Below, piece by piece: positions 10,300 through 18,142 of a DNA stretch of 22,553 bases. The stretch lies in the NCBI GenBank assembly GCA_003427395.1, contig BFEA01001052.1, positions 141,774-164,326 on the forward strand, read 5' to 3'. Origin of the DNA: Chara braunii. Taxonomy: Eukaryota > Streptophyta > Charophyceae > Charales > Characeae. Made by a program: the position numbers and the translations under genes. Each line of letters opens with the position of its first letter. The stretch's first letter is position 1. The notes below the pieces were generated by a model, which worked only from the letters and a program-made list of their open reading frames with translations, ran no database searches and was not told the origin of the DNA.

Positions 10300-11577
10300 T
10301 TGTTGCTAGTAGGAAACAAACAACCCATGAAAGTCAGCATTAAAGCAAGGGAGGTGGCCGAGAGGTACGTCTTAAGGGGCGGCCATTTATTACGAAGAGA
10401 GGAAGGTGCTATGCCTAGAAGAGTTGTGTGCGGGAGATCTAGGCACGTGATCCAGACAATGCACGACGAACTAGCAGGAGGACATCGCTCGTCCAAAGGA
10501 ACTCTTGCGAAGGTAACGCCTCTCTTTTATTGGCGAGGCATGACAGGCATGGTCGCCACGTACTGCCAGACCTGCCTTATCTTCCAGGAACGGAGCTCGG
10601 CACGCGTCTTCGAGCCGCTTAGAACAACGTGGGTGCTAGAGCCAGGACATCTGGTCCACCTTGACCTTGCGGTCATGCCTGTATCAACAGATGGGTACAA
10701 GTATATCCTAGATGCGTGAGACAACTTGAGTGGGTTCGTGGAGGCGATCACTCTCAAGAAAGAGACAAGGAGAAGTCTAGCGGACTGGATAGAAGACTTC
10801 TTCTTGAGGCATTCTTTCATCAGGAGGTTTATAGCGGACAATGGGACATAATTTGTGAACCAAGAAGTGTTGGGAATGCTGAAGAGGCTCTGCGTACTGA
10901 TCAAACTCATCGAGCCATATTGCCCGGAGGCCAATGCGCCTGTGGAAAGAGGGCACCGAACCTTAAAGAACACGATTGCGAAGCTTGCAGTGGACCATCT
11001 GGGGAGCTGGCCTAGGTATCTTAAGCAGGCTGTCTTCTCAGAGAACATGACACCTAAGAGGACAACGGGATGTATCCCAGCAGAACTTTGGTACAAAAGA
11101 GAGATCGACTTTCCCGTGGAAGCCTTGATACCTACATGAAACAAGTTAGATGATGATCCGCGTATGACCACGGAAGAGTTAATTGAGGCAAGGTGTCAAC
11201 AAGTCCTTAAGAACGAGGAGGTCATGGAAGACATTGCCAACCGGGTCCTAGACAGCAGAATGAGGGACAAAGCAAGGTGGGACCAGGTTAAGAATATCAG
11301 AAAGGAGCCACTTCAGGTGGGGGAGACGGTATTGTGAAGGAACTCGACACTAGAAATTACTTGGTCTAGACAGCAGGGGAGGAGGTTCAAAGGCCTCTAC
11401 CGGGTCGCCAAGCGGGTGGGACTGAACACCTTTGAACTGGAAGATCTGGATGGAACTGGATTGAAAGGACCCTTCCCGGGGCAACGATTGGTCAAGTTTC
11501 TAAGTCGGGACCCAGCGCAACAATGGCTTCAGGAGGCCGAGGATAAGGAAACTGAGGGGCTACAAGCTAAGAACTGA
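10300..11577 (+). pseudogene. Integrase remnant with HHCC and DD35E
   Basis: Integrase would join cDNA ends to host chromatin. All of it is in frame 1. The zinc-binding module has His 10462-10464, His 10483-10485, Cys 10564-10566 and Cys 10573-10575, that is H-x6-H-x26-C-x2-C. The catalytic core has Asp 10663-10665, Asp 10837-10839 and Glu 10945-10947, with exactly 35 residues between the second Asp and Glu, the retroviral DD35E spacing. Stops are TGA 10717-10719, TAA 10849-10851, TGA 11137-11139 and TGA 11335-11337; the frame ends at TGA 11575-11577. The C-terminal part (about 11380-11520) has a GPY/F-like module (KGLYRV, then ELEDLDG and PFPGQRLVKF). No chromodomain follows. Confidence 0.9.
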
Positions 11578-12083
11578 CAACGGCGTTGCCCACACTATGG
11601 TTTTGTCTTTGACTGCGTCCGTGGGACTGTTATTTTTTTGGGTTGGACAATGGTTTGGAATGACTGAAGTTGGAAGGCAGGATGACTTGGGATTTTGCGA
11701 TAACGGGTTTTGTGTGACGACGGGAAAGATTGTCCGGAGCATTGTATCATAGTTTTTTATGGGGAAATAATGGAATCATCACAAATGGGGCATTTGCATG
11801 AGAGGAGAATGTATAATAGTGGCATGATGTGAAGGGTACTGGGAACATTCTGGGGGAAGGGAAGCTGCCTATCGGACTGGGGAAACGTGTGTATGAGGGG
11901 CTTGGCAGGTGTTGTTTTGTTATATAGGACCAAGGAGAAAAACACAAGAAAAAAAAAATGAAATTCGGCAACGAGAATGATAGGGGGACAATCAACCGAC
12001 CTACCGGAGGGGAAGAAGCGGGACCAAGTTGAGGGAGGAGAACGACAAAGAGAAAATTGTACATAGGGTTCATGTCCAAATAA
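11578..12083 (+). other. Gene-free spacer between pol and the acidic ORF
   Basis: About 500 bases with no plus-strand ORF of note. It is rich in G and T runs and contains an A-rich stretch at 11938-11960. It ends at an in-frame TAA (12081-12083) directly before the next ORF. It could hold a splice acceptor for a subgenomic RNA, but I cannot point to one. Confidence 0.5.
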
Positions 12084-12896
12084 GTGGTAGGCAGGGATGC
12101 GAGAAAGCGCGTGTGTAGAGGGCCTTCGCCTCTCCGGAAAGGAGAAGGCATATATATCTCATCTGGGAGTGAGATCGAGGAGGAAAGGGCAAGTGTGGGA
12201 GAAGGGGGCAAAGCGGATATGGGAGACAAGGCTCAGGCCTCTGACGAGGAAGAAGCCGAGAGGTGCGAGCAACATGAGTCTTGGCATGGGGAAAGCGAGG
12301 GGAGACAAGACATGTGCGATAGACGTGAGGATGGGGAAGAAAGAAGGGAAAACCCGCATGAAGAGCGGAGCGGCCACGACAGTTGTCAGGGGAGGTATCC
12401 GGATTTTGAAGAGGGCTATGAAAGGGGGACAAAGATTCCCTATAGCTACGATCCAAAAAACTTGACGGGTGGGTATAGCCCCATACATACGGAAGAAGAG
12501 GAGGACGAGGAGGAGGAAGTACAGGAGGTCATCAAAATCAGCAGTGGCGATGAGAGGGATGAAATCTCGAGGCCTAGAGAAGAGAGGCGGCCCCTGATAC
12601 ATCACCCGCGTGAAGAGGCCTTCAGATGGGAGGATGAGTTTGGGTCAACGCCCAGCCATTGGTTTCAACAATGGCTCAGTGTGATCAAGCACGAGTGGAT
12701 TATCAAGACCCGGGAACTTGCGAAGGCAGGGGTGGTGGCCACACCTTTGGATTTCTATAACGAGATGGAGTTACGAGAGATTGCAAGGAGAAGGAGAGAA
12801 ATCATGGCCTCTGGCCTGGGGGTTAAAGAGCCCGCAGAAAGACAGGACGAGCAAGAGAGCGAGCGAGTTGAGGCACATGACAGCAATAGGGATTAG
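12084..12896 (+). CDS. Intact acidic ORF downstream of pol, function unknown
   Basis: An uninterrupted frame of 271 codons runs from just after TAA 12081-12083 to TAG 12894-12896. It opens with GTG; the first ATG is at 12219, which would give about 225 residues, so the real start (or a spliced leader exon) is uncertain. The protein is very acidic and hydrophilic. It has Glu/Asp-rich blocks, including an EEEEDEEEE run near 12495-12520, and no transmembrane segment or signal peptide. Two similar short motifs, IYISSGSE (about 12150) and VIKISSGDE (about 12530), are hydrophobic then Ser then acidic, the pattern of SUMO-interacting motifs. The C-terminal 90 residues are more ordered-looking, with HWFQQWLSVIKHEWI and an Arg-rich helix (REIARRRREIM). 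It lies where some Ty3 elements carry extra or envelope-like ORFs, but nothing here looks like an envelope. It is the only long gap-free ORF of the element. Confidence 0.55.
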   Translation: MVGRDARKRVCRGPSPLRKGEGIYISSGSEIEEERASVGEGGKADMGDKAQASDEEEAERCEQHESWHGESEGRQDMCDRREDGEERRENPHEERSGHDSCQGRYPDFEEGYERGTKIPYSYDPKNLTGGYSPIHTEEEEDEEEEVQEVIKISSGDERDEISRPREERRPLIHHPREEAFRWEDEFGSTPSHWFQQWLSVIKHEWIIKTRELAKAGVVATPLDFYNEMELREIARRRREIMASGLGVKEPAERQDEQESERVEAHDSNRD

Positions 12897-12916
12897 ATGT
12901 TGATTAAGTGTTGGAC

Positions 12917-12940
12917 AAGAAATTGCGATTTCTTTTTTTT
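12917..12940 (+). repeat. Small hairpin followed by T8 after the acidic ORF
   Basis: AAGAAAT (12917-12923) pairs with ATTTCTT (12928-12934) around TGCG, and the T run continues to 12940. It begins 21 bases after the stop of the acidic ORF. In bacteria this would be read as a terminator; in this setting it may be chance, or a stop for RNA polymerase III. Confidence 0.4.
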
Positions 12941-13604
12941 GCACATATGGAATAACAGGGTTTGTATAGTATGAGTAAGCTTGTGAGGAATGCGGGATAA
13001 AAGGACGAGCTAAGACTGTGTCACGATGAGTTAGAAGATAACATTTTGAGGCTACTTTCTGGATGAGCTATCGTCGAAAGTGTGTAGACAAGACAATGGC
13101 ACGGGGCATGGGATGAGACCAGTTGGGAAGGGTGTATTGTGAACTTTGGATGGAATGAGGATTATGCGTTTGACATGAGACGTTGTGAGTACAGATTGAC
13201 GAGCAAAGCAAGACGTGAATGTTGGTCGAGTACAAGAGAGGTTAGGGAACCTATGGGTTAAGGGGCGTGAAGAACACTCCTTCCCTAGGAGGCTAATCCA
13301 ACTGAGTTTTGAATGAGTCTGAAAATAGCCAAGAGCTGAGAAACCAGAAAGAGTGAAAATAGAGGGGGGTGCCCCGGTCTCTTGCTATGATTAAACGGTC
13401 GGGTGGGCTACTGTTGCTTGAGGTCGCGCGCCCCAACCCGAGTACTAGACGCTAAGTCGGATGTATGCATGGATAAGTAAATTGCCTTGAGAATGGATGA
13501 AGGAAACCGCACGCAGAAGACTGAAAAGAGATGGCCACCTTCTAACCTCCGAGACAGAAATGGGATCCGTATCCTCGAGGCCCACCCCCTCGGGCGCTAA
13601 CGTT
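12941..13604 (+). other. Noncoding 3' region, first part
   Basis: No ORF of note on either strand. Composition is G/A-rich on the plus strand and similar to the rest of the 3' region. I see no repeat array in this part. Confidence 0.5.
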
Positions 13605-13803
13605 GAGAATGGAAAGGAATGACCCTAACCAGGCTGTTCGACTTGAGAATGGAAAAGGAATGACCCTAACCAGGCTGTTCGACTTGAAAATGGAAAAGGA
13701 ATGACCCTAACCAGGCTGTTCGACTTAGGAATGGAAAGGAATGGCCGTAACCAGGCTGTTCGATTTGAGAATGGAAAAGAACGACCCTAACCAGGTTGTT
13801 CGG
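13605..13803 (+). repeat. 40-41-bp tandem repeat, 5 copies
   Basis: Units start at about 13605, 13645, 13686, 13727 and 13767, each close to GAGAATGGAAAAGGAATGAC followed by CCTAACCAGGCTGTTCGACTT. Copies differ by a few substitutions and single-base indels. The array is followed by related but irregular hairpin units up to 14300, suggesting a common origin. Confidence 0.92.
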
Positions 13804-13917
13804 AAATGGTCCCTGACAAGGGTTATTTCTTTTGAAATAGGCAATGGGGTCCCCTGCATAATTGATTGAGAAAGATTGATTGTGAATGAGCTGGAATGAG
13901 CAATGTGAGACGAAAAA

Positions 13918-14298
13918 GGCTGGTGGGCCGGTCCTTGAAATACCCATGAGGATGGATGAAAGAGAATGATGCCTTGGAAAGAAAAGGGCAGGATAAAGAA
14001 GGTTGAGCCTTAAGTCAAGAAGGGCATGGACCGTTGGGACGGTCATAAGGAATGGATATTGGGGAATGTGAAAGTTGAGAATTGAAGGTGGACCGACGGG
14101 CGGACCATTGAAAGACGGCCATTGAGAAAGCGACCGCCAGAGCGGCCACAAAGGGTGACCTTGTTGATGAGAGGCTGTCGGACCAGCCATGAGAATCAAC
14201 GGTGAGAAAGGACTGGAAATAACATTAGATTGAGTGATTGAGGATTGGATATTGCATTGCATAGTCGGGCAATTTGATGAAAGGTCGTCGGGCCGACC
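13918..14298 (+). repeat. Cluster of six short hairpins with G-rich loops
   Basis: Stems of 5-6 bp recur: 13918-13933 (loop TGGG, two wobble pairs), 14029-14044 (GACCGT/ACGGTC, loop TGGG, perfect), 14090-14106 (one A-A mismatch), 14132-14147 (one A-C mismatch), 14173-14188 (GGCTG/CAGCC, loop TCGGAC) and 14283-14298 (GGTCG/CGACC, loop TCGGGC). Most are followed by a CCATGAGAA-like string. Stem letters change in pairs between copies while pairing is kept. Confidence 0.6.
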
Positions 14299-15240
14299 AT
14301 GAAAATAACAAGAGATTGAGTTTTCCTTTCTCTCTAGTCTAAGGTCTCAACGTAAGGGGGATAGCGATGCATGCACCGCAACCCCAGGACCTCTACCCGC
14401 CAAGGGAAAGTCTCAGCGCGACCTATTCCTCATAAGGAAGGATAAGGGTTGAAGGACCAAGGCATCTTTCTCTTTGATCGATGTTGGCCGTCCGGAACTA
14501 ACTCCGACAACGGGCTCTAATCGGGAAGTTCAAACTGCGCCTCATGTTGAGGACCTAAACGTCAAGGGCGTGGAGCCAAACGGACGAGAGAGCCATTTTT
14601 TTCCTAAGTCTCATTTTTTCTCCTCAATCACACGCCATGTCGTAGAGGGGCGGCGCGGCTGTTTGCAATGGACCAAGGCTGCTCGCATTAAGTTGAGCGA
14701 CACTGTTCAGAGGGAGGGGTCGGGAGTGGTACCGGGTGGAAGCCGCAACCACCACAGGGCGAGTGACACCGCCCTGCAGGATCATTACAACCGTTCCGGG
14801 ACTAACCGCGAGGTCTTCGTAACAGCACTCGCAGACTAATTGAGAGCCCCAACTCTCTTGAAAGGAAGAGGCCGGATCCAAGAAAATACCACTTGGGAGG
14901 AACGACTCGCGAGGGAGCCACTTGTGGTATGATGGGGTCCTGGGAGGCGTGGATTGGACCCGCCTAACAGATGCGAGGAGACACCTCAATGATAATGCCC
15001 ATCTTCAGAGAAGTGGCCGCCGGACTAGAGTACGGGATGATGTGAGTTATCAGCAGGGGGAGGACTGATCACCCTTCCTTTTTGGGGCTGATGGGCCGGC
15101 ATCCGTCTACTCAGTTGGCAAGGCAAGGTCTGCGTATCTCCAAGTGACAACCAGTTGTGTGATGGGGACATCGCATTTTGAGTAGGGGGAAGGTGTGTGA
15201 TCTACCAATGAGAAAGCGTGCAAAAGAGAAGGTTACCATG
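14299..15240 (+). other. Noncoding 3' region, middle part
   Basis: An ORF at 14474-14839 has no ATG at its start and no recognisable motif, so I do not call it a gene. A pyrimidine run ending CTCTCTAG (about 14325-14337) resembles a splice acceptor, but I see no matching exon. Nothing else stands out. Confidence 0.45.
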
Positions 15241-15241
15241 A

Positions 15242-15955
15242 GCTGAAGAAATTGTGTAATTGACTTTGCGCAAGCTTGAGAGAAGGTCTGACAAGATGTC
15301 CGGAAGAAAAATACTTGTGTAATTGACTTTGCGCAGGCTTGAGAAAAGACCTGGCAAAATGTCCAGAAGAAAAATACTTGTGTAATTGACTTTGTGCAGG
15401 CTTGAGAAAAGGCCTGGCAAGATGTCCAGAAGAGAAATGAATGAGTAATTGACTTTGCATGGGTTTGAGAAAAGGTCTGGCAAGATGTCCAGAAGAGAAA
15501 TGCTTGTGTAATTAGCGTTGCGCAGGCTTGAGAAAAGGTCTGGCAAAATGTCCAGAAGAGAAATGAGTGAGTAATTGACGTTGCGTGGGCTTGAGAAAAG
15601 GCCTGGCAATGTCCAGAAGAGAAATGCTTGTGTAATTGACTTTGCGTGGGCTTGAGAAAAGGTCTGGCAAGATGTCCAGAAGAGAAAAACATGAGTAATT
15701 GGTTTTGCGTGGGCTTGAGGAAAGGCCTGGCAAGATGCCCAGAAGAGAGATATATGTGTAATTGACTTTGCGTGGGCTTGAGAAAAGGTCTGGCAAGATG
15801 TCTAAAAGAGAAAGGCATGTGTAATTCGTTTTGCGTAGGCTTGAGGAAAGGTCTGGCAAGATGCCTAAAAGAGAGATATATGTGTAATTGACTTGGCATG
15901 AGCTTGAAAAAGGCCTGACAAGATGTCCAGAAGAAAGATGCATATGAAATGGACT
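15242..15955 (+). repeat. 63-bp minisatellite, about 12 copies
   Basis: The marker AATTGACTTTGCG recurs with its AATT at 15258, 15321, 15384, 15447, 15510, 15573, 15634, 15697, 15760, 15823 and 15886, so the period is 63 bp with one 61-bp unit caused by a 2-base loss near 15608. Each unit also holds GAGAAAAGGTCTGGCAAGAT and TCCAGAAGAGAAA. Degenerate units continue to about 16100. The period is 21 codons and the minus strand is open through it in two phases, giving repeat ORFs (for example 15111-15899) that I treat as by-products. Confidence 0.95.
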
Positions 15956-16289
15956 AAGTAACGCGCATGTGAAATTAATTAAGCTTGGGTAGAAGAAAGG
16001 TCGAATGAGGGGGACATGCATGTGAAATTGGCAGGACTAGAGAAAAATCGGCCAGAATAAATCGGGAAGAAAACATGTGAATTTGGTTGAGCATGAGATT
16101 GAAGAAAGGATGATGGGAGGCATGGATTGCACGGGCCGAAGAGCCGAGTAGAAGAGGCATTAAGGGCAACTGAAGCTAGAAAAGGGACCTGGTTGGCACG
16201 GGATGGAAGAAGGATCAGCCAGAGGGCACTTGGGATGACAAGGCTCGGGGGAGAAGCAGGGGCAACAAGAAAGGAAAGTTGAGAGGAGG

Positions 16290-16441
16290 CTTGATGTACT
16301 TCAGGTAATGAATGAGACAAGGGAAGGTTTGATGTACTTCGGATGATGAATGAAACGAAAAGGGGTTTGATGTTCTAAGAGTGATGAATGAGACGAAAAG
16401 GGACCTGATGTTCTAAGAGTGATGAATGAGACATGAGAAGC
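16290..16441 (+). repeat. 38-bp tandem repeat, 4 copies
   Basis: Units start at 16290, 16328, 16366 and 16404, each near TTTGATGTWCTWMGRRTGAT followed by GAATGAGACGAAAAGGG. The last two copies are closest to each other. It is a third independent array in the 3' region, about 215 bases before the LTR. Confidence 0.9.
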
Positions 16442-16640
16442 CTGAAGGACAAAGAAAGTCTGACCCTACACACCTCTCCCCGCTCCAAGGACGGAAGCTA
16501 GAAGAAATTCAAGAAAGGAACAAGAAAAGACAAAACGGACCGTGGCAAACTAATCACCTGTGACATTCCGTTCTCCTCTCCCGTCTATCCTTCCAAAAAA
16601 CCACTTACAAGAGATCGGTGCGCGATGAGGACATTGCGAA
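16442..16640 (+). other. Noncoding segment before the purine tract
   Basis: About 200 bases of A/G-rich sequence with no ORF and no repeat. It leads directly into the polypurine tract and LTR. Confidence 0.45.
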
Positions 16641-16655
16641 TGAGTGGGGGGAATG
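16641..16655 (+). promoter_or_regulatory. Polypurine tract for plus-strand DNA priming
   Basis: TGAGTGGGGGGAATG lies immediately before the LTR start TGTCAGGACT at 16656. A G-run directly 5' of a TG-starting LTR is the expected priming site for second-strand synthesis and fixes the orientation of the element as plus. Confidence 0.75.
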
Positions 16656-17220
16656 TGTCAGGACTAGTGGGTCCCGAAGAACTTCCCATCACTCGAGAGA
16701 CTAAATATAGACAAATTGCGCACAATAGAGAAATCTGGAGTGAGGAGGCAGGAGAGAGAAAAGACAAAGGATTAGGCCACGGGAGGGAGTGATGCCCTGG
16801 GGTGATAACCACAGGAGGAGAGAACCAGCGACGGCAAGCGAGTAAGCGCAAGAACAGAGGCACATAGAACATAGCAAGAGGCCGGGAGGGCCGTTGGAAT
16901 TCAACAAGACTAAGGCCAAAGAGACCCTTGAACCAGCAAATGCAGCACGACAGCGACGAGAGAATGAGAAAGTCGAGAGATGGATGGCCTCGGAGGCCAT
17001 GGGAAGCTAAAGAATAAGGGCCCAACATGGGGGCCACCTACGGGAGCCTCGGGTTAGAGGCCCCGCGACCAAAGAAACCGGCGTGCGCAAGGCGCAAGAA
17101 AGACAAGGGAGAGGGGTCACCGTGGGGTGGCAAAGCGCCCAAGGGACGTGGGACACCTTGGGGAAAGGCACCCGGGGCCACATGGGACTAAGTAAAAATA
17201 ATGGCATCCGGGGCAAAATG

Positions 17221-17324
17221 TGCCGGGGACCACCGGCGGGACTAAGTGTTGGGGACCACCCGCGGGACTAAGTGTCGGGGACCACCGGCGGGACTAAGTG
17301 TCGGGGACTACCGACGGGACGAAT
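17221..17324. repeat. 26-bp tandem repeat, 4 copies (right LTR)
   Basis: Units start at 17221, 17247, 17273 and 17299, near TGTCGGGGACCACCGGCGGG followed by ACTAAG. It is the inverted counterpart of 3081-3183, with the same copy number and period. Confidence 0.9.
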
Positions 17325-17682
17325 GACGGGGACATGTGAAAGTCCCAAGAAGAAACGGCGGCACCGCATGAGGGAAAATAATAAAGGCAAGGTGCACCAT
17401 CAAGATCGAGATCTTGACGGCCAAGAATATTAGCATCACTAGTGCAAGCACTAGCGGTAGCAAACGGGAAGGCCGGAAAAAAAAGAAAAAGTAAAGAAAC
17501 TTGAAGTGGGAGGCATGGGAGCAATCCGAAAAATCTCGGATCAGCCTCCCTCAAGAAAATGGATTCAAAAGAGACCCGATGCGAAAAATAGGCCTCGGGG
17601 AAAAAATCGGAGTAGGAGGGGCCACTGTGAGAGAAAGATAGAGGGAAAAGGAAGCTCCCATGGGCATGGGAAGGCCACTATT

Positions 17683-17706
17683 GCAGTCCGAGATATAACG
17701 GACTGC
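17683..17706. repeat. LTR hairpin, GCAGTCCG/CGGACTGC
   Basis: Perfect 8-bp stem (17683-17690 with 17699-17706) around AGATATAA. It is the inverted equivalent of 2700-2723 and has the same stem as 2141-2164. Confidence 0.8.
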
Positions 17707-17766
17707 ACCTTGGGCATAGGAAGGGTCAAAACTAAGAGGGGCAAGGGGGCTACGAGACCCTTAGCA

Positions 17767-18142
17767 TAAAGCTAATCCATGGAAATGACCTTTGCGTTTG
17801 AGACTTGGAGTGTAAATGAGAAAATGAAGTGCAATCTTGTCAAGGGAAATGTGATGTTGTGTGTGCATGCATGTAAAGGCCCCGAAAAGACTAAGGGGCC
17901 TGCGTCAATAAGGTTGAATGAGATGTATAAGACCCAATGGGTGCGTAGAGGCGAGGGGGAGGACGACATCGCCGCACCCCGATGACGCCGTACGATCACA
18001 ATGCTTAGGGAAATGGTGCGCGGCCTAAGGATGACGCTTAGCCTGCGCACAAGAGAAGAAAACTCTCAAAGAACCCCTGGACTGCCTGCGTATTGGAATG
18101 AGCAATTGCTTGAGAACACAACCAAGAATCGAAAGAAAAAAA
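17767..18142. other. Spacer between the LTR and the minus-strand gag relic
   Basis: No recognisable gene on either strand. An inverted repeat AGGCCCC (17877-17883) with GGGGCCT (17895-17901) could form a 7-bp stem. On the minus strand this would be downstream gag or linker of the neighbouring element, but I see no motif. Confidence 0.45.

Larger units (their letters stand above)
3736..17766 (+). mobile_element. Decayed Ty3/gypsy-type LTR retrotransposon lacking its own 5' LTR
   Basis: Order on the plus strand: extra ORF, gag with CCHC knuckle, protease, reverse transcriptase, RNase H, integrase, acidic ORF, long noncoding 3' region, purine tract, LTR. RT before integrase places it in the Ty3/gypsy (Metaviridae-like) group and not Ty1/copia. 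There is no plus-oriented LTR and no tRNA-complementary PBS upstream of gag; instead the interior abuts a minus-oriented LTR at 3735. Thirteen in-frame stops and about five frame changes (near 6125, 6230, 8190-8265, 9060 and 9222) leave no intact Pol. The internal region of about 12.9 kb is unusually long for this group because of the extra ORFs and the 3' arrays. Confidence 0.85.
16656..17766 (+). mobile_element. 3' LTR of the plus-strand Ty3/gypsy element (right inverted arm)
   Basis: It begins TGTCAGGACTAGTGGGTCCC after the purine tract and matches 2644-3735 in inverted orientation along its length. I place the end at the CA of CCCTTAGCA (17766), just past where homology with the left copy ends (about 17762-17764); this end is less sure than the start. 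It contains the 26-bp array, the ATCCGA/TCGGAT hairpin (17524-17541) and the GCAGTCCG/CGGACTGC hairpin (17683-17706). A TATA-like TAAATATAGAC sits near 16702. The next five bases are TAAAG; I cannot test them as a target duplication because no left partner is visible. Minus-strand ORFs here mirror those of the left arm and are not genes. Confidence 0.8.

Noticed and set aside
14775-14800. CCTGCAGGATCATTA, reminiscent of the 3' end of 18S rRNA
   Set aside because: The bases before it do not match 18S rRNA and no other rRNA landmark is near. A chance match.
14474-14839. Plus-strand ORF of 121 codons in the 3' region
   Set aside because: It begins at a non-ATG codon, shows no motif, and lies in otherwise noncoding element sequence.
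15111-15899. Minus-strand ORF of 262 codons built of 21-residue repeats
   Set aside because: It is produced by the 63-bp array. It stays open in two phases across a 2-base loss, showing that openness reflects the unit's lack of stops and not selection for a protein.
15242-16441. CRISPR-like array
   Set aside because: Units are head-to-tail without unique spacers, and the context is a eukaryotic retrotransposon.
2644-17766. Large DNA transposon with long terminal inverted repeats
   Set aside because: The arms have TG starts, one follows a polypurine tract, and the interior encodes RT, RNase H and integrase. No DNA transposase is visible.
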